Assembly (NCBI RefSeq): GCF_037042905.1
Contig: NC_087261.1
Location: forward strand, 13,900,217-13,964,216
Direction: 5' to 3'
Length of the DNA stretch: 64,000 nucleotides
From: Lytechinus pictus
Taxonomy: Eukaryota; Echinodermata; Echinoidea; Temnopleuroida; Toxopneustidae
Shown here: one piece after another, positions 1 to 11,256 of the stretch
Position numbering within the stretch: the first letter of the stretch is position 1
Layout of the letters: each line of letters begins with the position of its first letter
Notes under the pieces: generated by a model
What the model was told of the DNA's origin: nothing
The model's input: the letters and a program-made list of their open reading frames with translations, nothing else
The model's database searches: none
Position numbers and translations under genes: made by a program

Positions 1-2057
1 CTCATGTCTTCTGGGTCGAGACCGAGCAGCAAAAAGGTGTTCCATTGTAACACATCACATCCAATACGGAAGTCCCTCGACAGACGACGTAGATAAAACC
101 TAACATTATTACCTCGGCTCAACTCATAACCCTCTTACTTGATCACCGCCATTTTATTGCTTTTTTAACGGCCGTGCATGACCCTCCATATCTCGACAAA
201 GCTCCCGTCGTTACTCTTGTCCGTCATACATTTTCTGTCGTGATTATGCCGGACGGGTGTAAGCATTTATGGTACGTGTATAGATTTTCGAGACCTTGGT
301 TTATAGTTTTGCTTTTATCATTCCGTGTGAATTATGTGAAGATGAGTGTTAATAGGAATGGTTGAAGTAGAGTCCATGGTTGAAGCATAGAGTTATAGCT
401 CCATGGTTGAGGTAAAATAGATAGGTGGGGTGGAGCATGGTAGGGTCAATGGGGGAGAAAGGAGAAAGATGGAAAAGAGAGGAAAAGAGGGAGAGAGAAA
501 GAGAGAGTGAATTTGGGGAGAGAAAAGACAGACGGAGTGAGAGGAAGGGAGGGAAAGAAAGAAAGAGGGGAGAGAGGGCAATAGAAGGGAATTGGAGATA
601 TGGCCGGGAAAATGAAGTTGTAGGAGGGTTGGCTTTATAAGGGTGGTAACATAATATAGACATGATAGAAGGCATAAATAAAGAAGTTGGGAGAAAGACA
701 GAGGGCAAGAAAGAGAGAGAGAGATGGAGAGAAAGATGGGGCGATATATATATATTACGCAGATAAGGGGAACCAGGAGAGTGGGTGCAAAACAAAGTTT
801 TGAGATGGGGGAGAGGGAGAGAAAGAGAGAGTGTGAAGAGGAGGGGAAGGGAGAGAGAAAGAAAGAATGCCGCTTTAAATTTCACGAAACGCAAAGGAAA
901 CTGATTGTCATGATTGTGGTAGTTATAAGTGTATTTAGGACGCGGCAAGGCGTGAAAAGGCGTTGAATGCTTTACAATTATAATTCATATTGGAGATCTG
1001 TATGTGATTCTGAAGTGCATTTGGAGTTCACGTCGAAACCTGGGCCATTTCTGGGGACCTATTTACAGATCCCTATCGTGTCACTGCGAACGCCATGTTG
1101 CACAAGTGTTCTTACTACTTGCATTTCAACACGTGCTACAAGAACGTCCTGAATTGTCTCCACTTGATTTGTAAGAATTGTACGGTAGAAATGTTAATGT
1201 CATTTCTATAATCAAATTCAACTGATTTTTTTTCTATCAATGCAGTATTTCGTGGTCTATCGATTGGTGGGAATAAAAAGTTGCAGCAGTAATTTACATA
1301 ATGAGGTATAGAGGTGTACTAACAAAAATAAAGAGATTCTGCCTTATATTTCCTGATCTTGCTTATCAGCAAAACATGAAAAACAATATAGAATTCTGAA
1401 TTGGTGAATAAATATCATTAAAGTCTCCGCATCTTATACACCCACGCCGCTATCCCTCTTTTCTCACCTAACAATGGAATTGCTGGACAAACGGATTAAT
1501 TGGTATCATTTGAATCTTTCTTGTTACACAAGATATATTATTTATTTCTTATCTAGTTATGCTGTAACGGTTTTCCTGAACAATCCTTTAATGCCGAACC
1601 ACTTAGATTCAGAGGCCTCGCAAAATCCTCTATCCGTCTCCCACCTCATATTCCTTACAAAATCAAGAGAAATGGAAAAAGAAGAAAAAATATGCATTAA
1701 CCGAGTGAAAGTTATTTTCAACGTTACAAAGTTTAAAAGATCGTAACTAGGGAAAACCATAAAGTAATACGTTTCAAAACAAGTACGATTCTAAAAGTCA
1801 AATCTTTAAGAAGGAAAAGGAATATTCGAGATATGGATGACCGGCTTTTATCTGTTTCGTTTTAAGACAATCTCGAGATTCGGAATTGTATAAATACGTA
1901 TTTAAAAGAAAATAATTATTGAGCATTCAACGAATAATTTTTTTTTAACCGCAAGTGCACACCTAGTTATACCAAGAATGCCTATAGCATTTTCATCTAT
2001 TTGAATACAGGATAAAAAAATGCTCATTGCCTTAAATGCCTTGCTCATTGGTATAGG
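1..2057. other. Intergenic, no gene recognised
   Basis: No convincing coding exon is seen. The reading frames here are short or arise from a GA-rich tract. A frame is open from base 1 to about 96 and could be the tail of an exon from a gene to the left, but nothing in it is recognisable. Confidence 0.4.
440..870. repeat. GA/CT-rich low-complexity tract
   Basis: Dense runs of GAGA, GGAGAAAG and AGAGAGAG on the plus strand, interrupted near 600-720 by more ordinary sequence. The opposite strand gives a Ser/Leu/Pro-rich open frame of about 199 aa, which is a composition artefact of the CT-rich strand. Confidence 0.8.
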
Positions 2058-2131
2058 TGCCGAGGCCAGGGATCCAACCCCTGGCTTTCCATGACATAGT
2101 CAGGCGCCTTAGACCACTCGGCCTCGGCCAC
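2058..2131 (-). pseudogene. tRNA-Leu/Ser-like sequence (tRNA pseudogene or SINE head)
   Basis: Read on the minus strand, it has a good A box (GCCGAGTGGTCTAAGGC, with a GCC/GGC D stem) and a B box (GGTTGGATCC) inside a T arm with a CAGGG/CCCTG stem. The outer GCCGAGG/CCTCGGC bases pair perfectly, but they overlap the D arm. Positions 8-9 are not the usual T/G and the anticodon stem is poor. This fits a decayed tRNA or a tRNA-derived SINE head better than a working tRNA gene. The A box resembles class II (Leu/Ser) tRNAs. Confidence 0.5.
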
Positions 2132-5100
2132 GGCATCTGATGGTTATGGATATTTCATGCAATAAGAATAAGTCGATATACCAATCTGTCTGATACCTGT
2201 CACTGATGAAAAAAACGTTTACCAGACGTTTTAGAAAAAGTGTATCTAAGCTTTGCATGGACAATGTCAATGTCCTTCGGCAGTCGCTGAAATCGAACCT
2301 TGCTTTAATTTGTGATAAAACGTTGATAGAATGATTAAGGATGGGTGCGAGTTTCCGGTGTAGGTTTCATTTTCCTATTTTGCTTGTACCCGAACGTTTG
2401 ATTTTAGTTCAATATCACCCTCTGAAATTACGCGTGCGACAGTACTTCAAAATCCAACTGTGAAACTGAATTATGCGTGCGATAGTAGGTTGATATCTAA
2501 CGTAGATCTTTAAATAGAAAGGTAATATCGATAGTGAAGGATAGCTTCCTAGCAATGTGAATTTAAACGCTAAGCCTGTACGGGGTGATGTATGACATGA
2601 CAAAAAAAGAGTGGGAGAGAGAACGGAGGAGAAAGAGGGGGAGAGGTAGTGGGGCGAGGCTATTAAACAAAATTGAGAAAGGGAGAGGTAGAGGAAGATC
2701 TAGATCAATGCACTCTGAAGGTTGAACGTCAAGTCGAAAATCATATACTTTAATGTCCCTGTAATAATTGATTTAAATATAAGTGCGTTGTTTCTGTTTT
2801 TAAAACTTGTATGCAATAAACACGGATAATAAGAAGTTTCGCCTCTAGTTACACGGAAAACACATTTTTGACCCATCACCGTCACTGTGGTAGGACTATG
2901 TTTTTATGTGAAAGATATTATATCGAATCAACATAGACCCTGGAGTCTAAGGAGGTAGGGTGTCTAGGGTAAACTATTTGATTTTCACTAATTGGGTAGT
3001 TCCACTGCGTACATAATTTTCCTACACCGTTAGGCTCAGCCCAACTTTACTCCTTGGCATATTTCCAATAAAACTTAATCTGAATTGCCATCTCTTGAAG
3101 TGAACCACTTGATTACGATATTCACAACTGACAAGAAAAAAATTGTAATTCCCCTTTGCCAGATTATCTGGCCTGTCCGAAGCACTTCCCTTTCAGGAGA
3201 CGGTAAACGTGGTCACGTCTTTACTTCACAGTCACAACAACGCACCCGACCCAAACCGACCAATGGTATAGCCGTTGTCCGTCTGGTGTATGTTTCGTCG
3301 GTGTGACTGCAGCTTAACGCACACCTATATGTATACATCAAAGATCAAGGATGGTATGTCGCGAACATTATACAAACGGACGACGGGCGACACCATAGTC
3401 TCCGCCCATTAACCCCCAAACGCCTCTAACTGTAGCGTATATCGAATTTTCTGGATCATCAATGAGGTAACTCCGTGTAACATGATATAGCTCGCCTCAG
3501 CACACACATAGCAACAGCATTTGATGTATGTTTGAACAAGTATCGGAGGCGACCTTGCCGAGATGCGGCAATGCAGCTGGAAGCGGGAGTTGGTCTGATG
3601 CGAATATAGGACATCGTCCCCATGTTCCCCTACATATAGTATATGTGTGAGATGAAATACTGTTCTGTATATAATACGATGTGGTGATCCCATTTATTCA
3701 TGACGGCTAATATCAGTACACCATCACATTTTTTAAAAACAAACTTTCAAAAGGTATATTGATGTGACCATCGTGTACAGTTATATATTTTGAATTGATA
3801 GAATTAGATTGATTTATCGTATCCAGAAGCGAACAACTTTTAGTTTCATTCACCAGTTTCATACGATTTTAGAACACTGAGAAATCCAGCCTCGCCATGT
3901 ATTTACTACGGAGCTAATATTTCTTACCCACTGTTCAAATTCGAGCATGTTGGAGTATATCGTAAAACTTTTGAACAGGTGTGTGTCGATTAAACAGAAG
4001 ACGAAGACTTTGAACTGAATCTAAACTTACAACCCACAAGAAGGGGGGGGGGGGTGAAGATGAAAAGATGTCATATTTTTTCATTGTAAATAAATCAATC
4101 CCATTTATTTATTGATTCATTAATTTATGTTTTTTTTTAATTTTTAATAGGCATTTTAATGTACTTGTTTGTATTTTCACCTAATTAATTCTTTGTTTTG
4201 TTTTTGTTGATTTATGCACTAGTTTATCTATCTAGTGCTTTATTTATCTATCCCATATAGCAGTACCATATTATTATTCAACAATAATCTGGTGGGGCCA
4301 GCAGTGGCGAAAGAAGCCAAAAGGTTGGAGACACAATATGGCGTATTTAGGCAAATGTTTAAAAAGTTGTGATAAAGGCGAAGCAATTGGACAAACTTTT
4401 GCCTTTTGAAAAAAAAATGGAAATCGAGTTTGGGGGGATCGATCCATTATACCACCGTGGTCTGACAGTTTTGGGGGTTTGTACGCCCCCCCCCCCCTCC
4501 GCCCCCGAGCCCTCATATTTCAAGAAATTCCAGATCGACTGCTGATTTGACCATGGGATTTATGTAATACAAAAAGGCAACTCTATGAGAAGATAGAAAT
4601 TAGCTGTAAAGATCAAAATTGTGGGGGGAGTGGAAAAGGGTTAAATGTAATGAAAATATCTACAAATGAGTTAACAGAAATTGAAAAATTAAGGCTCAGG
4701 TACTTTTAAATCTAAATGGAATGTTCTTCTGAATGCAAGCAATCTAGATACCAATCCATGAGCAACGAAATAATTAAGGAGACATTGTGCAATAAAACAC
4801 GTACATAGTCACGCTGTGTATTTAGAAATTTCATATACGCACTGAAATCACAAAAAGAAACAATTTACATTAACTCTTACTCTTCTCCAAACGTCGACCT
4901 AATTTGTTTTAAATTTAGATTGCTTGATTTCCCCCTCACAATAAAAATCATAAAATTGGGGAGAAAGGGTAGTATATTGATGAATGTCTCTTTTCCCCAG
5001 CACAGTGGGTACACAAGCAGAAAAGGAACTTAATTAACAAGTTTTGTTTCTCCATAACACGTCAGAGTCAATTGTAAAGAATGTTTTTTCAGCAAAAAAT

Positions 5101-7343
5101 ATGGTAAGAGATCGTGATTTATGGCTTTTTTTTTAGAGATGCCATCGTCTTCGTTTTATCATGGTTGTGTCTGTGGTTTCCACAGCTTGATTTATGCTTC
5201 ATTTTATGGAGCAATGAATTCAGAACAAGTTGTGGTAGCTAAGCTATGGAATCGCTTCGAAGGGGGCAAGCCGGGGTGAAAGAAGTATTTTGGGATAAAT
5301 AGGAAAATATGACGAGCAAAACACTATTATTGTTATTACAGTTATTGAATAGATTAGTTTGCATTATTTCTTGAGACATCTGGTCAGACAGATGATGATA
5401 CGAGTTGATGATGTCACTTTCTCCAATTATCTTCGGAAAATGTGTTTTCTCATATCATTTCAGAAAGTGATATGAGAAAAGACTTATATAGATGTCAGTG
5501 AATTGATGCATAATTTAAAAGAAAATCTCGACTTTCATATTTATGCCAGCCTACTTTGATGACCTTAGTTTTAATACAGTATTTTATCAAATATCATTTT
5601 TACCATCGAATTACTTCTGTGATATTCCATGCGCATTAAAGAGACGTGCAGTGATGGATTCTTGTTGAAAAGATCCCCCTCCCCTACCCTGGAATAGATG
5701 ATTTTCTTACATGATGAAAAGTAAAACACGCAGTCAAAATTTCCTACAAAACAGGCCAGTTTTGACATCATACTAATATTTGTATCTTTTTATTCGAAGT
5801 CCATTTTGCAATCCCTTATTGTAACGACAATTGATTTGTATCTTCGACATTATGTAAAACTCGAATTAATGGTGTAATTAACACATACTTGCATAAATCA
5901 TTCCGGTCTGAATATGTTATGTTTAATAAGGCTAATATTCGACTATATATGTACGGAAGGTCAACATAAGCGGAGTATATTTCCCACATTTTTGCTCCTG
6001 ATAGATGCTCCAGCTTCAAAAGGAAACCAATTTGCCTATATTTTATTTCACTTGATTTAATTCAGAAAACATTTCCATATTGCGTATGCACTACCGATAA
6101 TCCTTTTACAAGGAGCTATGCTGAAAATTGACTCCCTCTTTTTATTCTTGAAAGAACTGGCAATGGCTTTAATTAAATTTTTGTATGCATTGAACTTCGA
6201 TTATACGGACATAAAATCAAAACTGTGATAGACTTTGTTCCAAGAGGACGCTAAATCCAAGTGTGTTCTTTCAAATTTTCGTACAGGCCTCAGTCTTTGT
6301 AAAACTAATGTAGAGTTGGAAAAGGTCATAATTAAAGGTCCATGTGTAGTCATTATGTACATGTATAGTTAAAAAGTCTACTATCTAATAATTAATTTGA
6401 AAAACATAATACGCAATTTATATCTTCTCCGTAAAAGAGGCGTTTAGTGTCTTGTGACAACAAACGTTTTAAATTAGACATCACGGTTGTGCACGCCTTA
6501 TAGCGGACATCGTGGAAATCAATCAGTAATAATGGAAACAGCAACCAAAGCGATTTTGTCTTGATTAAGATCAGTTGATGAGTATTTAATATATCTTGAT
6601 TTTGTAAATGCTTTATCATCAATCATGCCCACGAGGGACGTATGGATCTACTGAAGATGTGTGGAAAAGAAGGAATATTATGCGGAAGAGGGGAAGAAAC
6701 GTGTGTGTTGAAGAGGAAAGGGATGGGTATTAATTCAGGTTCCTATATAGATGAGGTTAGGGCTTCACGCAAAATCATTTGTCTACGTATTCTACCCAGT
6801 AGCATTTTTTTTGGTAAAGAATATATCTGTTATATCAAATGCTCAATTGACTTTACGAGACCAATGAATAATAAAAAAATGTCAAGAAAGTTACCGGATG
6901 GAAGAGATGAGATATTTCCTGTGGTAATCGGTAATTGTGTTGATTTGTACTTTGCTTACGTTCTGTCATATTTTGTGTTTATTCTTCCGTGTTCATGTCC
7001 GCTTCTCATTGTATTTTGTTTCAGTGCGTTGTCCTGATGGTTCGCTATTCCGAAGGCTCGTTATGCCATAAGCCCGTTAGTCCGAAAATGAGAAAGAGAG
7101 TTACATCACTTTTTGTGAAAAGAAAAATCGATGCTAAATCAAGATCCCCACTAGCGGCGAAGCGAGGGAAAACTTTGAGGGGATAAAAGTAGGAGTATGG
7201 TCCACCATTCTAAACGAATGCGATCGAGAGAAGTGAGCAAACCTAAAGTGAAATAATGTTTTGATAAATGATTTTAAATCTGGCATGCAAAAAGTCTGAT
7301 TGCTCAGTAAAACACAATTCGATAAGAAATGTTGAAAATATGA
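2132..7343. other. Intergenic, no gene recognised
   Basis: AT-rich sequence without a supportable exon. Open frames up to 131 aa (6642-7037) are not recognisable and have no clear splice or domain support. A C/G homopolymer pair near 4045 and 4487 may mark a decayed MITE. Confidence 0.4.
5445..5480. repeat. Short perfect-stem inverted repeat
   Basis: The stem is TTTTCTCATATCA paired with TGATATGAGAAAA around a short loop. It is too small to classify. It could be a remnant of a palindromic MITE or a chance hairpin. Confidence 0.5.
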
Positions 7344-7456
7344 CGTTTATTATTATTATCATTGTTATTATTAGTAGTATAGTAGTAGCAGTAGTATCAA
7401 TACTATTATTATGATTATTGTAGTTTTTATAATTATTATCATTATTATTATTATCA

Positions 7457-7493
<37 letters not shown>

Positions 7494-7505
7494 GATCATC
7501 ATCAT
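7344..7505. repeat. ATT/ATC trinucleotide microsatellite
   Basis: Nearly continuous TTA/ATC/AGT triplets. The minus strand reads as an Asn/Asp-rich frame (7243-7548), which is an artefact of the triplet repeat. Confidence 0.85.
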
Positions 7506-8727
7506 TCCAAAACCTCTTCTGTGAGGTGGCAAGAATTACTCCCAACAATCAACGGGGATAAATTCTTCTTTCAAAAACCGATATACAATATTATTCTGAC
7601 CGGTATACCTTACTGATACAAGACAGACACCCATTTGAAATTTCGTTTAATTCAGAATATACTATGAAAACATGTTTAATCGCACATCCATATTTTTTCA
7701 CACCAAACTAAAAACTGCAATGATGATTTACTTTCTGCTTTTATTAAACTTTGCTTTGGTTTCACCCTTAATGGGTTTAATTTCTTCACCACTGGAAGCA
7801 CTATCGTGGCTTATGACGCTTCTTTAATTTCCGTCCCCCCTGGCGCCCTAAATAACACCGCACTTTTAAAAACGATTAACCCCTCCTACACCAAAACCCC
7901 ACCCATGCTTGGGATGCTAAATGTCAACACGTCGGTTTCGGGAGTGAGGGGATTAATGCGTGTTTGGCGCCAATCGTACCCTGGTAAACTTCCTCTGTTA
8001 ATTACCGGTGCGTTCGCCCTAACCTTTCGGGTCCGTATACGTGTTTCGCCCTCAGCTCAGAGACAACCGTGCCTCTAAACACGGCTGTCCCCTTAATACC
8101 ACACTCCACTGTTTGACGAACGGGAAGCTTATATGCCTCATAGGCGAAAAACTTTTTTTTGAGGGGGGGGCATATTCATAAATGTCACAAGGTGGGGGTG
8201 AAACGGTCGTTTAAACTGCACAAAAATACAGAGATCTGACGTGAATCACTGAGTGTTGTTTTGATGTATTGAATTTACTATGCTAACCTAAGGATTTTTT
8301 TCACGTTTGGGGGTTAAGGGGATAAAAAGGGGCTAAGGGAAAGTTGCCCAACCCTCTTCACCCCACTCCCACTCCTTGTACCCTGGGTGACTTTTGTTTT
8401 ATGAGGTGGTAGGTAATAATTGCACGGCGAGTGGTCAAATTTCGATGGGAGATTGTTTATTGTCGCCTATAGGTCGATGTGCACTATGAACTATATATAC
8501 ACTCAACTATATTAGAAAAGTTGGGTTCGACCATTATTATCTTTATATGGTTTGAGCGATTTATTGATACGGGTTTGCTCTAACAGAAATTAAAAAATTC
8601 TCAATTTTGCAAATAATGGAATGGAAACGATCTTTATAATCCAATATAGGCCTACTATAACGTTGCAATTTGTTTATCAATTTTCTCATAGGCCTGGCCT
8701 GATCATTATTTTCACCTGTAATTGTGT
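7506..8727. other. Intergenic, no gene recognised
   Basis: A 90-aa plus-strand frame at 7806-8078 has locally higher GC and few stops, but no domain, signal or splice support. A poly-G tract lies at about 8162. Otherwise nothing stands out. Confidence 0.35.
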
Positions 8728-8735
8728 AATGAAAT

Positions 8736-8935
8736 GGTTCCACGACATTTGCTTCTGCGACAATTGCTCCGCTCTAAATTCCACACACTAATCGAATGAC
8801 CAACGTCAACCCTGGGCTTAACACGATACCCTACCCCCTAAACCTAACATAAAACCCTATTGCGACCATATAACCCTAAATCTTAGACGAAATTAAGCCG
8901 GGAGCAATTGTCGCAGGAGCAAATGTTGTGTCACC
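8736..8935. mobile_element. Short TU-like inverted-repeat element (200 bp)
   Basis: The left end reads GGTTCCACGACATTTGCT and the right end, reverse-complemented, reads GGTGACACAACATTTGCT; both continue into GCGACAATTGCTCC. The element is flanked by near-identical 8-bp target duplications, AATGAAAT (8728-8735) and AATGATAT (8936-8943). The termini match those of the 4.7-kb element at 27020-31720, so this looks like an internally deleted member of the same family. It has no coding capacity. Confidence 0.75.
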
Positions 8936-8943
8936 AATGATAT

Positions 8944-10275
8944 CGACCAGATTAAAACCCTTTTACATGACTTGTAAAATCTAATGGTTAACCAAAAATG
9001 AAATTAGTAGATCACGAACAAAATTTAGAAAAAAAATTGTTTTTCCTCCTTGACCATGTTGCCCAAATTCTGATTAATGAATATTTTCTCTAATTCTATT
9101 TTTTTTCTTAATCTGATAATAACCAAACAAATTAATGCTTCCTTCGTATTCATTTAAATCAACTCGCGATAATTCTCACTCGAACTCGTTTGTTATCTCT
9201 ATAATATCGCCCATGCAGTTCTCAGCCGCGAATTAAGCTGTTAACTGTCAGGAATTAATTCCTAAACTCCTCCGAGCGCTCCCAGCGGGATGCGCTCGGG
9301 GATGTTACAAAGTACCATCGAGATCGAAACGAAAACATTTTCGCCTGATCTCTCCGGTGATGCTTTCGAGAGATCATGTCGAGATGACACGCATGATCAC
9401 GCTTGTGAGATGATGTTCATCGTCTCGCGAGATTATACTCTTTACGCATCACCCCTTTTTAGCCTGTTCTCCAAGAGGAACTCGTGACGGTTGAATTATT
9501 TAAATACGGGTAATGCGTGACAACTCCAAGATGTGTTTTGGAGAGCATTTGAATGTTTTTGTTTAGAAAAAAAAATTATCAGAAATATAATATTTACCCT
9601 TTTACCTTTGCTTAAGCTAACTATTACAAAAATGCTGTCTTGTGTTTTATTTTGGAATATCCAACTCTCATTAGATGCAACCCTCACAAGCATGATAAAC
9701 GATCGATTATCATCATGTTATCAATATCACAGTTCAAATAAGGATGTATCTCCCCCCCCCCCCGAGTGAGAAGGGGTGGGTGAGGAGTGGGTGAAATGGA
9801 TGCACTTAGATTCGAACCCACTCTTTAAAGAGTAGTTAGCACAGATAAGACTCTTTTTCAAACGAATCGGGGTTTTTTGCGCAAATGTCGAGAAAATGTG
9901 CAGTGTATCGAATCAAATAATTACCCATTTTTCTTTTATTTAGTTTTAAATAATCAGTGATGTTATTCATGACATATTCGAAGTAACCTGTAGTATTGTT
10001 AAGGTGTAGCAAGACCAGGTATGTGTACTTTGTCCGCTTGCTCTGCTGGTGGTAGACTGTGTTGGTCGCTTCATCGAGCGATACGCGCTAATTGAATTTA
10101 GGATCGGCCTTAAATCCCGCTGCGTGACCGTTAAACTCCTGTTAACGCGTTTAATCAATTCACGGGGACTTGAAAAGCGTGACGTAATTGGTAGTCAATG
10201 AACTGCGTGGGGGAGTCGACTATGATGAAGATTTAGATCTCTAGCGAGTCGCCTCTAAATTTGGGGACCATGCAA
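8944..10275. other. Intergenic, no gene recognised
   Basis: AT-rich sequence with a poly-C tract near 9752 and no supportable exon. A 78-aa frame (9533-9769) runs into the homopolymer and is not credible. Confidence 0.4.
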
Positions 10276-10890
10276 ATAGCCAGTATTCACATCAATGTCT
10301 CGTCTTGGTTAGATGTTGAACTGTTGAGCTCATGTTTTAGAGGCTTTGCTTAATTTGCTGTGAGTTGATAGCAATATAATTATCTGAAATCATCATACCT
10401 TAGTGTAAAAATCACTGATAAAATACGTTATTGTCATCATTCTTTGTTTTTATGAAATAAGGATCATGACCGTACAAAGAATAGCCAGTATTCACATCAA
10501 TGTCTCGTCTTGGTTAGATGTTGAACTGTTGAGCTCATGTTTTAGAGGCTTTGCTTAATTTGCTGTGAGTTGATAGCAATATAATTATCTGAAATCATCA
10601 TACTTTAGCAAAAAAATCACTGATAAAATACGTTATTGTCATCATTCTTTGCTTTTATGAAATAAGGATCATGGCCGTACAAAGAATAGCCAGTATTCAC
10701 ATCAATGTCTCGTCTTGGTTAGATGTTGAACTGTTGAGCTCATGTTTTAGAGGCTTTGCTTAATTTGCTGTGAGTTGATAGCAATATAATTATCTGAAAT
10801 CATCATACTTTAGTGTAAAAATCACTGATAAAATACGTTATTGTCATCATTCTTTGTTTTATGAAATAAGTATCACGACCGTACAAAGAT
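10276..10890. repeat. Three tandem copies of a 205-bp unit
   Basis: Copies start at 10276, 10481 and 10686 with the word ATAGCCAGTATTCACATC; each ends in CCGTACAAAGA. They differ by only a few substitutions (for example TAGTGTAAA versus TAGCAAAAA in copy 2) and balanced indels, so the period stays at 205. The unit has no long open frame and resembles no element elsewhere in the window. It lies 0.35 kb upstream of the GPCR 5' splice acceptor, so it is probably in its 5' UTR intron or promoter region. Confidence 0.95.
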
Positions 10891-11208
10891 TTTTTTCACT
10901 GGGTACAAGACGCATATAAACTTTCGAAGAAACTCAGAAGCGACGGGGTGAAAAGACCGAGCTTGTCATGGGGCGCTATTGCATTTTAAAGTGAAATTGA
11001 AGGAACATGTTCGCACTTTTGGTGAATAAAGTCTGTGAAAATTTCCAGTAAAAATGAAAGTTTCAAAATTTCTGTGAGGAAGGGGGGGGGGGTGGGCAAC
11101 TGCCCCTGCCACCCCCCTCCGTTCCTCTGCGTACGGTCATCTTAAAGATTAGATAAACAGATATAAACGGTTAAAATCGTGTCGTGATAACACATTAAAA
11201 ATTTCCCA

Positions 11209-11233
11209 TTCTCTTTTGTTTTCTTCAAAACAG
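11209..11233 (+). other. Splice acceptor in GPCR 5' UTR
   Basis: A pyrimidine-rich run (TTCTCTTTTGTTTTCTTC) is followed by AAAACAG, ending 23 bases before the GPCR start codon. This suggests a 5' UTR intron with the whole coding region in the last exon, a common layout for rhodopsin-class receptors. Confidence 0.6.
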
Positions 11234-11256
11234 GATTCAATATCAATTAAAGCAAG

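Noticed and set aside
1-96. Possible terminal exon entering from the left (frame ends SLDRRRR then stop)
   Set aside because: Only about 31 codons, no acceptor visible in the window and no recognisable domain.
349-948. 199-aa Ser/Leu/Pro-rich minus-strand frame
   Set aside because: Low-complexity CT-rich strand; no domain or splice support.
6642-7037. 131-aa plus-strand frame
   Set aside because: Not recognisable, unremarkable start, no splice or neighbour support; length is possible by chance in 64 kb.
7806-8078. 90-aa frame in a locally GC-richer stretch
   Set aside because: No motif, no splice signals that fit, and no partner exons nearby.
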